From assembly GCF_029227915.1 (NCBI RefSeq), contig NC_079877.1, positions 1,364,001 to 1,428,000 on the forward strand: a stretch of 64,000 nt of DNA, given 5' to 3'. The notes under the pieces are model-generated. The model saw only the letters and a program-made list of their open reading frames with translations, was not told the DNA's origin and did no database searches. Both the position numbers and the translations under genes were made by a program. Numbering within the stretch: position 1 is the first letter of the stretch; each line of letters begins with the position of its first letter. This stretch comes from Hydractinia symbiolongicarpus (lineage: Eukaryota; Cnidaria; Hydrozoa; Anthoathecata; Hydractiniidae). Below are positions 24,701 through 38,498 of this stretch, piece by piece.

Positions 24701-25919
24701 GGCCACGACCCGTATAGTCAAAAGTATACAAAGAAAGTACCCAGGGAGTAAACTCATTTCTTGAACGATTTTTTAAATTATGTTTTCACCATTAAAACGC
24801 ATGAGACATGTAGTTTTCAAAAATGTTTTCATTTTTGATGAGACGCTGAATAAAAGAAGTTTAATCGTCGGCAAACGAAAAACCTCGATTTCCCGTAAAT
24901 CCCGGACTCGGCCCGTATAGTCAAAAGTATACAAAGAAAGTACCCAGTGAGTAAACTCATTTCTCGAACGATTTTTAAAATTATTTTTTCACCACTAAAA
25001 CGCATGAGACTTGTAGTTTTCAAAAATGTTTCCATTTTTGATGAGACGCTGAATAAAAGACGTTTAATCGCCGGCAAACGAAAACGCGCGATTTCCCCTA
25101 AATCCTGGCCACGACCCGTATATTCAAAAGTATACAAAGAAAGTACCCAGGGAGTAAACTCATTTCCCGAACGATTTTTTAAATTATTTTTTCACCATTA
25201 AAACGCATGAGACATGTAGTTTTCATAAATGTTTTCAGTTTTGATGAGACGCTGAATAACAGAAGTTTAATCGCCGGCAAACGAAAACCCGCGATTTCCC
25301 GTATATCCCGGACTTTGCCCGTATAGTCAAAAGTATACAAAGAAAGTACCCAGGGAGTAAACTCATTTCCCGAACGTTTTTTAAATTATTTTTTACCACT
25401 AAAACGCATGAGACTTGTAGTTTTCAAAAATGTTTTCATTTTTGATGAGACGCTGAATAAAAGAAGTTTAATCGCCGGCAAACGAAAACCAGCGATTTCT
25501 CCTAAATCCTGGCCACGACCCGTATAGTGAAAAGTATGCAAAGAATGTACCCAGGGAGTAAACTTATTTCCCGTACGATTTTTTAAATTATTTTTTCACC
25601 ACTAAAACCCATGAGACTTGTAGTTTTCAAAAATGTTTTATTTTTGATGAGACGCTGATTAAAAGAAGTTTAATCGCCGGCAAACCAAAACCCGCGATTT
25701 CCCGTAAATCCCGGACTCGACCCGTATAGTCAAAAGTATACAAAGAAAGTACCCAGGAAGTGAACTCATTTCCCGAACGATTTTTTAAATTATTTTTTCA
25801 CCACTAAAACGCATGAGACATGTAGTTTTCAAAAATGTTTTCAGTTTTGATGAGACGCTGAATAAAAGAAGTTTAATCGCCGGCAAACGAAAACCCGCGA
25901 TTTCCCGTAAATGCCGGAC
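21722..25919 (+). repeat. Near-identical tandem duplication, 2,027-bp unit (10 monomers)
   Basis: Copy 1 is about 21722-23748 and copy 2 about 23749-25775, with matching sequence running on to 25919. All rare markers appear in both at a 2,027-bp offset: gcatgaaacttttag (about 22570 and 24597), gtatattcaaaag (about 23090 and 25117), gctgattaaaag (about 23627 and 25654), gaataacagaag, cccgtatatcccgg and the gtacgatt variant. The unit is 3 bp short of ten full monomers because of small deletions present in both copies. I saw no differences while reading, so this is among the youngest duplications in the window, or an assembly artefact. Confidence 0.85.
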
Positions 25920-28900
25920 TCGGCCCGTATAGTCAAAAGTATTCAAAGAAAGTACCCAGGAAGTAAACTCATTTCTCGAACAATTTTTTAAATTATTTTG
26001 TCACCACTAAAACGCATGAGACATGTAGTTTTCAAAAATGTTTTCAGTTTTGATGAGACGCTGAATAAAAGAAGTTTAATCGCCGGCAAACGAAAACCCG
26101 CGATTTCCCGTAAATCCTGGACTCGGCCCGTATAGTCAGAAGTATACAAAGAAAGTACCCAGGGAGTAATCTCATTTCCCGAACGATTTTTTAAATTATT
26201 TTTTCACCAGTAAAACGCATGAGATTTGTAGTTTTTAAAAATGTTTTCATTTTTGATGAGACGCTGAATAAAAGAAGTTTAATCGCCGGCAAACGAAAAC
26301 CTGCGATTTCCCGTAAATCCCGGACTCGGCCCGTATTGTCAAAAGTATACAAAGAAAGTACCCAGGGAGTAAACTCATTTCCCGAACGATTTTTTAAATT
26401 ATTTTTTCACCACTAAAACGCATGAGACATGTAGTTTTCAAAAATGTTTTCAGTTTTGATGAGACGCTGAATAAAAGAAGTTTAATCGCCGGCAAACGAA
26501 AACCCGCGATTTCCCGTAAATGCCGGACTCTGCCCGTATAGTCAAAAGTATACTTAGAAAGTACCCAGGAAGTAAACTCATTTCCCGAACAATTTTTTAA
26601 ATTATTTTTTCACCACTAAAACGCATGAGACATGTAGTTTTCAAAAATGTTTTCAGTTTTGATGAAGACGCTGAATAAAAGAAGTTTAATCGCCGGCAAA
26701 CGAAAACCCGCGATTTCCCGTAAATCCTGGACTCGGCCCGTATAGTCAGAAGTATACAAAGAAAGTCCCAGGGAGTAAACTCATTTCCCGAACGATTTTT
26801 TAAATTATTTTTTCACCACTAAAACGCATGAGACATGTAGTTTTCAAAAATGTTTTCAGTTTTGATGAGACATGAATAAAAAAAGTTTAATCGCCGGCAA
26901 ACGAAAACCCGCGATTTTCCGTAAATGCTGGACTCTGCCCGTATAGTCAAAAGTATACTTAGAAAGTACCCAGGAAGTAAACTCATTTCCCGAACAATTT
27001 TTTAAATTATTTTTTCACCACTAAAACGCATGAGACATGTAGTTTTCAAAAATGTTTTCAGTTTTGATGAGACGCTGAATAAAAGAAGTTTAATCGCCGG
27101 CAAACGAAAACCTACGATTTCCCGTAAATCCTGGACTCGGCCCGTATAGTCAGAAGTATACAAAGAAAGTACCCAGGGAGTAAACTCATTTCCCGAACGA
27201 TTTTTTAAATTATTTTTTCACCAGTAAAACGCATGAGATTTGTAGTTTTTAAAAATGTTTTAATTTTTGATGAGACGCTGAATAAAAGAAGTTTAATCGC
27301 CGGCAAACGAAAACCTGTGATTTCCCGTAAATCCCGGACTCGGCTCGTATTGTCAAAAGTATACAAAGAAAGTACCCAGGGAGTAAACTCATTTCCTGAA
27401 CGATTTTTTAAATTATTTTTTCACCACTAAAACGCATGAGACATGTAGTTTTCAAAAATGTTTTCAGTTTTGATGAGACGCTGAATAAAAGAAGTTTAAT
27501 CGCCGGCAAACGAAAACCCGCGATTTCCCGTAAATGCGGACTCTGCCCGTATTGTCAAAAGTATACAAAGAAAGTACCCAGGAAGTAAACTCATTTCCAG
27601 AACAATTTTTTAAAGTATTTTTTCACCACTAAAACGCATGAGACATGTAGTTTTCAAAAATGTTTTCAGTTTTGATGAGACGCTGAATAAAAGAAGTTTA
27701 ATCGCCGGCAAACGAAAACCCGCAATTTCCCGTAAATCCTGGACTCGGCCCGTATAGTCAAAAGTATACAAAGAAAGTACCCAGGGAGTAAACTCATTTC
27801 CCGAACGATTTTTTAAATTATTTTTTCACCAGTAAAACGCATGAGACTTGTAGTTTTTAAAAATGTTTTCATTTTTGATGAGACGCTGAATAAAAGAAGT
27901 TTAATCGCCGGCAAACGAAAACCTGCGATTTCCCGTAAATCCCGGACTCGGCCCGTATTGTCAAAAGTATACAAAGAAAGTACCCAGGGAGTAAACTCAT
28001 TTCCCGAACGATTTTTTAAATTATTTTTTTACCACTAAAACGCATGAGACATGTAGTTTTCAAAAATGTTTTCAGTTTTGATGAGACGCTGAATAAAAGA
28101 AGTTTAATCGCCGGCAAACGAAAAACCGCGATTTCCCGTAAATGCCGGACTCTGCCCGTATAGTCAAAAGTATACAAAGAAAGTACCCAGGGAGTAAACT
28201 CATTTCCCGAATGATTTTTTAAATTATTTTTTCACCAGTGAAACGCATGAGACTTGTAGTTTTTAAAAATGTTTTCATTTTTGATGAGACGCTGAATAAA
28301 AGAAGTGTAATCGCCGGCAAACGAAAACCTGCGATTTCCCGTAAATCCCGGACTCGGCCCGTATTGTCAAAAGTATACAAAGAAAGTACCCAGGGAGTAA
28401 ACTCATTTCCTGAACGATTTTTTAAATTATTTTTTCACCACTAAAACGCATGAGACATGTAGTTTTCAAAAATGTTTTCATTTTTGATGAGACGCTGAAT
28501 AAAAGAAGTTTAATCGCCGGCAAACGAAAACCCGCGATTTCCTGTAAATCACGGACTCGGCCCGTATAGTCAAAAGTATACAAAGAAAGTACCCAGGAAG
28601 TAAACTCATTTCCCGAACGATTTTTCAAATTATTTTTTCACCACTAAAACCCATGAGACATGTAGTTTTCAAAAATGTTTTCAGTTTGGATGAGACGCTG
28701 AATAAAAGAAGTTTAATCGCCGGCAAACGAAAACCCGCGATTTCCCGTAAACCCTGGACTCGGCCCGTACAGTCAAAAGTATACAAAGAAAGTACCCAGG
28801 GAGTAAACTCATTTCCCGAACGATTTTTTAAATTATTTTTTCACCAGTAAAACGCATGAGACTTTTAGTTTTTAAAAATATTTTCATTTTTGATGGGACG

Positions 28901-31163
28901 CTGAATAAAAGAAGTTTAATCGCCGGCAAACGAAAACCTGCGATTTCCCGTAAATCCTGGCCACGACCCGTATAGTCAAAAGTATACAAAGAAAGTACCC
29001 AGGGAGTAAACTCATTTCTTGAACGATTTTTTAAATTATGTTTTCACCATTAAAACGCATGAGACATGTAGTTTTCAAAAATGTTTTCATTTTTGATGAG
29101 ACGCTGAATAAAAGAAGTTTAATCGTCGGCAAACGAAAAACCTCGATTTCCCGTAAATCCCGGACTCGGCCCGTATAGTCAAAAGTATACAAAGAAAGTA
29201 CCCAGTGAGTAAACTCATTTCTCGAACGATTTTTAAAATTATTTTTTCACCACTAAAACGCATGAGACTTGTAGTTTTCAAAAATGTTTCCATTTTTGAT
29301 GAGACGCTGAATAAAAGACGTTTAATCGCCGCCAAACGAAAACGCGCGATTTCCCCTAAATCCTGGCCACGACCCGTATATTCAAAAGTATACAAAGAAA
29401 GTACCCAGGGAGTAAACTCATTTCCCGAACGATTTTTTAAATTATTTTTTCACCATTAAAACGCATGAGACATGTAGTTTTCATAAATGTTTTCAGTTTT
29501 GATGAGACGCTGAATAACAGAAGTTTAATCGCCGGCAAACGAAAACCCGCGATTTCCCGTATATCCCGGACTTTGCCCGTATAGTCAAAAGTATACAAAG
29601 AAAGTACCCAGGGAGTAAACTCATTTCCCGAACGTTTTTTAAATTGTTTTTTACCACTAAAACGCATGAGACTTGTAGTTTTCAAAAATGTTTTCAGTTT
29701 TGATGAGACGCTGAATAAAAGAAGTTTAATCGCCGGCAAACGAAAACCCGCGATTTCCCGTAAATGCCGGACTCGGCCCGTATAGTCAAAAGTATTCAAA
29801 GAAAGTACCCAGGAAGTAAACTCATTTCTCGAACAATTTTTTAAATTATTTTGTCACCACTAAAACGCATGAGACATGTAGTTTTCAAAAATGTTTTCAG
29901 TTTTGATGAGACGCTGAATAAAAGAAGTTTAATCGCCGGCAAACGAAAACCCGCGATTTCCCGTAAATCCTGGACTCGGCCCGTATAGTCAGAAGTATAC
30001 AAAGAAAGTACCCAGGGAGTAATCTCATTTCCCGAACGATTTTTTAAATTATTTTTTCACCAGTAAAACGCATGAGATTTGTAGTTTTTAAAAATGTTTT
30101 CATTTTTGATGAGACGCTGAATAAAAGAAGTTTAATCGCCGGCAAACGAAAACCTGCGATTTCCCGTAAATCCCGGACTCGGCCCGTATTGTCAAAAGTA
30201 TACAAAGAAAGTACCCAGGGAGTAAACTCATTTCCCGAACGATTTTTTAAATTATTTTTTCACCACTAAAACGCATGAGACATGTAGTTTTCAAAAATGT
30301 TTTCAGTTTTGATGAGACGCTGAATAAAAGAAGTTTAATCGCCGGCAAACGAAAACCCGCGATTTCCCGTAAATGCCGGACTCTGCCCGTATAGTCAAAA
30401 GTATACTTAGAAAGTACCCAGGAAGTAAACTCATTTCCCGAACAATTTTTTAAATTATTTTTTCACCACTAAAACGCATGAGACATGTAGTTTTCAAAAA
30501 TGTTTTCAGTTTTGATGAGACGCTGAATAAAAGAAGTTTAATCGCCGGCAAACGAAAACCCGCGATTTCCCGTAAATCCTGGACTCGGCCCGTATAGTCA
30601 GAAGTATACAAAGAAAGTCCCAGGGAGTAAACTCATTTCCCGAACGATTTTTTAAATTATTTTTTCACCACTAAAACGCATGAGACATGTAGTTTTCAAA
30701 AATGTTTTCAGTTTTGATGAGACATGAATAAAAGAAGTTTAATCGCCGGCAAACAAAAACCCGCGATTTTCCGTAAATGCCGGACTCTGCCCGTATAGTC
30801 AAAAGTATACTTAGAAAGTACCCAGGAAGTAAACTCATTTCCCGAACAATTTTTTAAATTATTTTTTCACCACTAAAACGCATGAGACATGTAGTTTTCA
30901 AAAATGTTTTCAGTTTTGATGAGACGCTGAATAAAAGAAGTTTAATCGCCGGCAAACGAAAACCTACGATTTCCCGTAAATCCTGGACTCGGCCCGTATA
31001 GTCAGAAGTATACAAAGAAAGTACCCAGGGAGTAAACTCATTTCCCGAACGATTTTTTAAATTATTTTTTCACCAGTAAAACGCATGAGATTTGTAGTTT
31101 TTAAAAATGTTTTAATTTTTGATGAGACGCTGAATAAAAGAAGTTTAATCGCCGGCAAACGAA
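25908..31163 (+). repeat. Segmental patchwork: blocks re-copied at 3,853 and 4,258 bp
   Basis: 25908-27310 recurs at 29761-31163 (offset 3,853). Both contain agtattcaaag, attttgtcacc, gagatttgtag, agtatacttagaaag, the 1-bp-short gaaagtcccaggg and the short gagacatgaataaaa. Between them, 28478-29695 is a copy of 24220-25437 (offset 4,258), including gtatattcaaaag and gaataacagaag. The switch from one source to the other is at about 29696, in the CAAAAATGTTTTCA motif. The stretch 27311-28477 joins unrelated monomers, among them the gtgaaacgc type at 28237. The layout is what successive unequal exchanges or template switches would leave. No genes are present. Confidence 0.8.
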
Positions 31164-33459
31164 AACCCGCGATTTCCTGTAAATCACGGACTCGGCCCGT
31201 ATAATCAAAAGTATACAAAGAAAGTACCCAGGAAGTAAACTCATTTCCCGAACAATTTTTCAAATTATTTTTTCACCACTAACACGCATGAGACATGTAG
31301 TTTTTAAAAATGTTTTCAGTTTTGATGAGACGCTGAATAAAAGAAGTTTAATCGCTGGCAAACGGAAACCCGCGATTACCTGTAAATCACGGACTCGGCC
31401 CGTATAATCAAAAGTATACAAAGAAAGTACCCAGGAAGTAAACTCATTTCCCGAACGATTTTTCAAATTATTTTTTCACCACTAACACGCATGAGACATG
31501 TAGTTTTCAAAAATGTTTTCAGTTTTGATGAGACGCTGAATAAAAGAAGTTTAATCGCCGGCAAACGAAAACCCGCGATTTCCCGTAAATCCTGGACTCG
31601 GCCCGTATAGTCAAAAGTATACAAAGAAAGTACCCAGGGAGTAAACTCATTTCCCGAACGATTTTTTAAATTATTTTTTCACCAGTAAAACGCATGAGAC
31701 TTTTAGTTTTTAAAAATATTTTCATTTTTGATGAGACGCTGAATAAAAGAAGTTTAATCGCCCGAAAACGAAAACCTGCGATTTCCCGTAAATCCCGGAC
31801 TCGGCCCATATAGTCAAAAGTATACAAAGAAAGTACCCAGGAAGTAAACTTATTTCCCGAACGATTTTTTAAATTATTTCTTCACCACTAAAACGCATGA
31901 GACATGTAGTTTTCTAAAATGTTTTCAGTTTTGATGAGACGCTGAATAAAAGAATTTAATCGCCGGCAAACGGAAACCCGCGATTTCCTGTAAATCACGG
32001 ACTCAGCCCGTATAATCAAAAGTATACAAAGAAAGTACCCAGGAAGTAAACTCATTTCCCGAACGATTTTTTAAATTATTTTTTCACCACTAAAACGCAT
32101 GAGACATGTAGTTTTCAAAAATGTTTTCAGTTTTGATGAGACGCTGAATAAAAGAAGTTTAATCGCCGGCAAACGAAAACCCGCGATTTCCCGTAAATGC
32201 CGGACTCTGCCCGTATTGTCAAAAGTATACAAAGAAAGTACCCAGGAAGTAAACTCATTTCCAGAACAATTTTTTAAATTATTTTTTCACCACTAAAACG
32301 CATGAGACATGTAGTTTTCAAAAATGTTTTCAGTTTTGATGAGACGCTGAATAAAAGAAGTTTAATCGCCGGCAAACGAAAACCCGCAATTTCCCGTAAA
32401 TCCTGGACTCGGCCCGTATAGTCAAAAGTATACAAAGAAAGTACCCAGGGAGTAAACTCATTTCCCGAACGATTTTTTAAATTATTTTTTCACCAGTAAA
32501 ACGCATGAGACTTGTAGTTTTTAAAAATGTTTTCATTTGTGATGAGACGCTGAATAAAAGAAGTTTAATCGCCGGCAAACGAAAACCTGCGATTTCCCGT
32601 AAATCCCGGACTCGCCCCGTATTGTCAAAAGTATACAAAGAAAGTACCCATGGAGTAAACTCATTTCCCGAACGATTTTTTAAATTATTTTTTCAGCACT
32701 AAAACGCAGGAGACATGTAGTTTTCAAAAATGTTTTCAGTTTTGATGAGACGCTGAATAAAAGAAGTTTAATCGCCGGCAAACGAAAACCCGCGATTTCC
32801 CGTAAATCCCGGACTCGGCCTGTATAGTCAAAAGTATTCAAAGAAAGTACCCAGGAAGTAAATTCATTTCTCGAACAATTTTTTAAATTATTTTTTCACC
32901 ACTAAAACGCATGAGACATGTAGTTTTCAAAAATGTTTTCAGTTTTGATGAGACGCTGAATAAAAGAAGTTTAATCGCCGGCAAACGAAAACCCGCGATT
33001 TCCCGTAAATCCTGGACTCGGCCCGTATAGTCAGAAGTATACAAAGAAAGTACCCAGGGAGTAAACTCATTTCCCGAACGATTTTTTAAATTATTTTTTC
33101 ACCAGTAAAACGTATGAGACATGTAGTTTTCAAAAATGTTTTCATTTTTGATGAGACGCTGAATAAAAGAAGTTTAATCGCCCGCAAACGAAAACCTGCG
33201 ATTTCCCGTAAATCCCGGACTCGGCCCGTATAGTCAAAAATATACAAAGAAAGTACCCAGGAAGTAAACTCATTTCCCGAACGATTTTTTAAATTATTTC
33301 TTCACCACTAGAACGCATGAGACATGTAGTTTTCTAAAATGTTTTCAGTTTTGATGAGACGCTGAATAAAAGAAGTTTAATCGCCGGCAAACGAAAACCC
33401 GCGATTTCCCGTAAATCCTGGACTCGGCCCGTATAGTCAGAAGTATACAAAGAAAGTAC
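31164..33459 (+). repeat. Mosaic satellite domain with tcctgtaaatcacgg monomers
   Basis: About 11 monomers of mixed origin. Two adjacent units near 31060-31470 share tcctgtaaatcacgg and gtataatc, exactly one unit apart, and a third related unit lies near 31980-32020. Others match types from the 5-mer domain (gtattgtc, caccagtaaaac, gtcagaag, cagcac/caggagac). Some units are private, for example gaatttaatcg with a 2-bp loss near 31953 and atcgcccgaaaacg near 31757. I could not define a regular HOR here. Confidence 0.7.
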
Positions 33460-36400
33460 CCAGGGAGTAAACTCATTTCCCGAACGATTTTTTAAATTAT
33501 TTTTTCACCAGTAAAACGCATGAGACTTTAAGTTTTTAAAAATATTTTCATTTTTGATGAGACGCTGAATAAAAGAAGTTTAATCGCCGGCAAACGAAAA
33601 CCTGCGATTTCCTGTAAATCCTGGCCACGACCCGTATAGTCAAAAGTATACAAAGAAAGTACCCAGGGAGTATACTCATTTCCTGAACGATTTTTTAAAT
33701 TATGTTTTCACCATTAAAACGCATGAGACATGTAGTTTTCAAAAATGTTTTCATTTTTGATGAGACGCTGAATAAAAGTAGTTTAATCGTCGGCAAACGA
33801 AAAACCTCGATTTCCCGTAAATCCCGGACTCGGCCCGTATAGTTAAAAGTATACAAAGAAAGTACCCAGGGAGTAAACTCATTTCTCGAACGATTTTTAA
33901 AATTATTTTTTCACCACTAAAACGCATGAGACTTGTAGTTTTCAAAAATGTTTCCATTTTTGATGAGACGCTGAATAAAAGACGTTTAATCGCCGGCAAA
34001 CGAAAACGCGCGATTTCCCCTAAATCCTGGCCACGACCCGGATATTCAAAAGTATACAAAGAAAGTACCCAGGGAGTAAACTCATTTCCCGAACGATTTT
34101 TTAAATTATTTTTTCACCACTAAAACGCATGAGACTTGTAGTTTTCAAAAATTTTTTCATTTTTGATGAGACGCTGAATAAAAGAAGTTTAATCGCCGGC
34201 AAACGAAAACCCGCGATTTCCCGTAAATCCCGGACTCAGCCCGTATAGTCAAAAGTATACAAAGAAAATACCCAGGAAGTAAACACATTTCCCGAACGAT
34301 TTTTTAAATTATTTTTTTACCACTAAAACGCATGAGACTTGTAGTTTTCAAAAATATTTTCATTTTTTATGAGACGCTGAATAAAATAAGTTTAATCGCC
34401 GGCAAACGAAAACCCGCGATTTCCCGTAAATCCCGGACTCGGCCCGTATAGTCAAAAGTATACAAAGAAAGTACACAGGGAGTAAACTCATTCCCGAACG
34501 ATTTTTAAAATTATTTTTTCACCACTAAAACGCATGAGACTTGTAGTTTTCAAAAATGTTTCCATTTTTGATGAGACGCTGAATAAAAGAAGTTTAATCG
34601 CCGGCAATCGAAAATCCGCGATTTCCCGTAAAACCCAGACTCGACCCGTATAGTCAAAAGTATACAAAGAAAGTACCCAGGAAGTAAACTCATTTCCCGA
34701 ACGATTTTTTAAATTATTTTTTTACCACTAAAACGCATGAGACTTGTAGTTTTCAAAAATATTTTCATTTTTTATGAGACGCTGAATAAAATAAGTTTAA
34801 TCGCCGGCAAACGAAAACCTGCGATTTCCCGTAAATCCCGGACTCGGCCCGTATAGTCAAAAGTATACAAAGAAAGTACACAGGGAGTAAACTCATTCCC
34901 GAACGATTTTTAAAATTATTTTTTCACCACTAAAACGCATGAGACTTGTAGTTTTCAAAAATGTTTTTATTTTTGATGAGACGCTGAATAAAAGAAGTTT
35001 AATCGCCGGCAAACGAAAACCCGCGATTTCCCGTATATCCCGGACTTGGCCCGTATAGTCAAAAGTATACAAAGAAAGTACCCAGGTAGTAAACTCATTT
35101 CCCGAACGATTTTTTTAAATTATTTTTTACCACTAAAACGCATGAGACTTGTAGTTTTCAGAAACGTTTTCATTTTTGATGAGACGCTTAAGGAAAGTGG
35201 TTTATTCGCTGGCAAACGAAAACCCGCGATTTCCCCTAAATCCCTGACTCAGCCCGTACAGTCAGAAGTATACAAAGAAAGTACCCAGGGAGTAAACTCA
35301 TTTCCCGAACGATTTTTTAAATTATTTTTTCACCAGTAAAACGCATGAGACTTTTAGTTTTTAAAAATATTTTCATTTTTGATGAGACGCTGAATAAAAG
35401 AAGTTTAATCGCCGGCAAACAAAAACCTGCGATTTCCCGTAAATCCTGGCCACGACCCGTATAGTCAAAAGTATACAAAGAAAGTACCCAGGGAGTATAC
35501 TCATTTCCTGAACGATTTTTTAAATTATGTTTTCACCATTAAAACGCATGAGACATGTAGTTTTCAAAAATGTTTTCATTTTTGATGAGACGCTGAATAA
35601 AAGAAGTTTAATCGTCGGCGAACGAAAAACCTCGATTTCCCGTAAATCCCGGACTCGGCCCGTATAGTTAAAAGTATACAAAGAAAGTACCCAGGGAGTA
35701 AACTCGTTTCTCGAACGATTTTTAAAATTATTTTTTCACCACTAAAACGCATGAGACTTGTAGTTTTCAAAAATGTTTCCATTTTTGATGAGACGCTGAA
35801 TAAAAGACGTTTAATCGCCGGCAAACGAAAACGCGCGATTTCCCCTAAATCCTGGCCACGACCCGGATATTCAAAAGTATACAAAGAAAGTACCCAGGGA
35901 GTAAACTTATTTCCCGAACGATTTTTTAAATTATTTTTTCACCACTAAAACGCATGAGACTTGTAGTTTTCAAAAATGTTTTCAGTTTTGATGAGACGCT
36001 GAATAAAAGACGTTTAATCGCCGGCAAACGAAAACCAGCTATTTCCCGTAAATCCCGGACTCGGCCCGTATAGTCAAAAGTATACAAAGAAAATACCCAG
36101 GAAGTAAACTCATTTCCCGAACGATTTTTTAAATTATTTTTTCACCACTAAAACGCATGAGACTTGCAGTTTTCAAAAATGTTTACATTTTTGATGAGAC
36201 GCTGAATAAAATAAGTTTAATCGCCGGCAAACGAAAACCCGCGATTTCCCCTAAATCCTGGCCACGACCCGGATATTCAAAAGTATACAAAGAAAGTACC
36301 CAGGGAGTAAACTTATTTCCCGAACGATTTTTTAAATTATTTTTTCACCACTAAAACGCATGAGACTTGTAGTTTTCAAAAATGTTTTCAGTTTTGATAA

Positions 36401-36589
36401 GACGCTGAATAAAAGAAGTTTAATCGCCGGCAAACGAAAACCAGCTATTTCCTGTAAATCCCGGACTCGGCCCGTATAGTCAAAAGTATACAAAGAAAAT
36501 ACCCAGGAAGTAAACTCATTTCCCGAAAGATTTTTTAAATTATTTTTTACCACTAAAACGCATGAGACTTGTAGTTTTCAAAAATGTTT
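33460..36589 (+). repeat. Domain with a 1,825-bp block duplication and a 405-bp dimer
   Basis: About 33460-34150 recurs at about 35285-35975 (offset 1,825, nine units less 2 bp), shown by the gtcggc/aaaacctcg unit and the gatattcaaaag unit in both. Inside the interval, a dimer marked by gtacacaggg plus the short actcattcccg (34471 and 34876) and by aaatattttcattttttatgag is duplicated 405 bp apart. The gtacacaggg type reappears near 50252 and 53821. A strongly diverged monomer lies within this domain and is listed separately. Confidence 0.75.
35052..35256 (+). repeat. Strongly diverged monomer
   Basis: This unit carries an unusual cluster of private changes: ccaggtagt, an extra T in the T run, ttttcagaaacg, gagacgcttaaggaaagtggtttattcgctggc in place of the usual gctgaataaaagaagtttaatcgccggc region, and tccctgactcagcccgtacagtcagaag at its end. 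Unit length stays near 203 bp. No copy of this combination was noticed elsewhere. It may be an old monomer that escaped homogenisation, or an import from a diverged array. It is not a gene. Confidence 0.6.
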
Positions 36590-38498
36590 TCATTTTTGAT
36601 GAGACGCTGAATAAAAGAAGTTTAATCGCCGGCAAACGAAAAACCGCGATTTCCCGTAAATCCCGGACTCCGCCCGTATAGTCAAAAGTATACAAAGAAA
36701 GTACCCAGGGAGTAAACTCATTTCCCGAACGATTTTTAAAATTATTTTTTCACCACTAAAACGCATGAGACTGATAGTTTTTAAAAATGTTTTGATTTTT
36801 GATGAGACGTTGAATAACAGAAGTTTAATCGACGGCAAACGAAAACCAGCGATTTCTCCTAAATCCTGGCCACGACCCGTATAGTGAAAAGTATGCAAAG
36901 AATGTACCCAGGGAGTAAACTTATTTCCCGTACGATTTTTTATATTATTTTTTCACCACTAAAACCCATGAGACTGGTAGTTTTCAAAAATGTTTTCATT
37001 TTTGATGAGACGCTGAATAAAAGAAGTTTAATCGCCGGCAAATCAAAACGCGCGATTTCCCCTAAATCTCGGAATCGGCCCGTATAGTCAAAAGTATACA
37101 AAAAAAGTACCCAGGGAGTAAACTCATTTCCCGAACGATTTTTTAAATTATTTTTTACCACTAAAACGCATGAGACTTGTAGTTTTCAAAAATGTTTTCA
37201 TTTTTGATGAGACGCTAAATAAAAGAAGTTTAATCGCCGGCAAACGAAATCCCGCGATTTCCCCTAAATCCTGGCCACGACCCGTATAGTCAAAAGTATA
37301 CAAAGAAAGTACCCAGGGAGTAAACTCATTTCCTGATCGATTTTTTAAATTATTTTTTCACCACTAAAACGCATGAGACATGTAGTTTTCAAAAAAAATT
37401 TTATTTTTGATTAGACGCTAAGTAAAAAAAGTTTAATCGTCGGCAAACGAAAAACCTTGATTTCCCGTAAATCCTGGACTCCGCCCGTATAGTCAAAAGT
37501 ATACAAAGAAAGTACCCAGGGAGTAAACTCATTTCCCGAACGATTTTTAAAATTATTTTTTCACCACTAAAACGCATGAGACTTGTAGTTTTCAAAAATG
37601 TTTTCATTTTTGATGAGACGCTGAATAAAAGAAGTTTAATCGCCGGCAAACGAAAACCCGCGATTTCCCCTAAATCCTGGCCACGACCCGTATAGTCAAA
37701 AGTATACAAAGAAAGTACCCAGGGAGTAAACTCATTTCCTGATCGATTTTTTAAATTATTTTTTCACCACTAAAACGCATGAGACATGTAGTTTTCAAAA
37801 AAAATTTTATTTTTGATGAGACGCTAAGTAAAAAAAGTTTAATCGTCGGCAAACGAAAAACCTTGATTTCCCGTAAATCCTGGACTCCGCCCGTATAGTC
37901 AAAAGTATACAAAGAAAGTACCCAGGGAGTAAACTCATTTCCCGAACGATTTTTAAAATTATTTTTTCACCACTAAAACGCATGAGACTTGTAGTTTTCA
38001 AAAATGTTTTCATTTTTGATGAGACGCTAAGTAAAAAAAGTTTAATCGTCGGCAAACGAAAAACCTTGATTTCCCGTAAATCCTGGACTCCGCCCGTATA
38101 GTCAAAAGTATACAAAGAAAGTACCCAGGGAGTAAACTCATTTCCCGAACGATTTTTAAAATTATTTTTTCACCACTAAAACGCATGAGACTTGTAGTTT
38201 TCAAAAATGTTTTCATTTTTGATGAGACGCTGAATAAAAGAAGTTTAATCGCCGGCAAACGAAAACCCGCGATTTCCCCTAAATCCTGGCCACGACCCGT
38301 ATAGTCAAAAGTATACAAAGAAAGTACCCAGGGAGTAAACTCATTTCCTGATCGATTTTTTAAATTATTTTTTCACCACTAAAACGCATGAGACATGTAG
38401 TTTTCAAAAAAAATTTTATTTTTGATGAGACGCTAAGTAAAAAAAGTTTAATCGTCGGCAAACGAAAAACCTTGATTTCCCGTAAATCCTGGACTCCG

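Noticed and set aside
29437-29799. Open reading frames up to about 120 codons on both strands, with repeated similar proteins
   Set aside because: They are translations of the satellite. The same frames recur with every monomer and on both strands, 203 is not a multiple of 3 so frames shift at each unit, and lengths are set by where stops fall in variants. There is no codon structure, no domain and no conserved start context.
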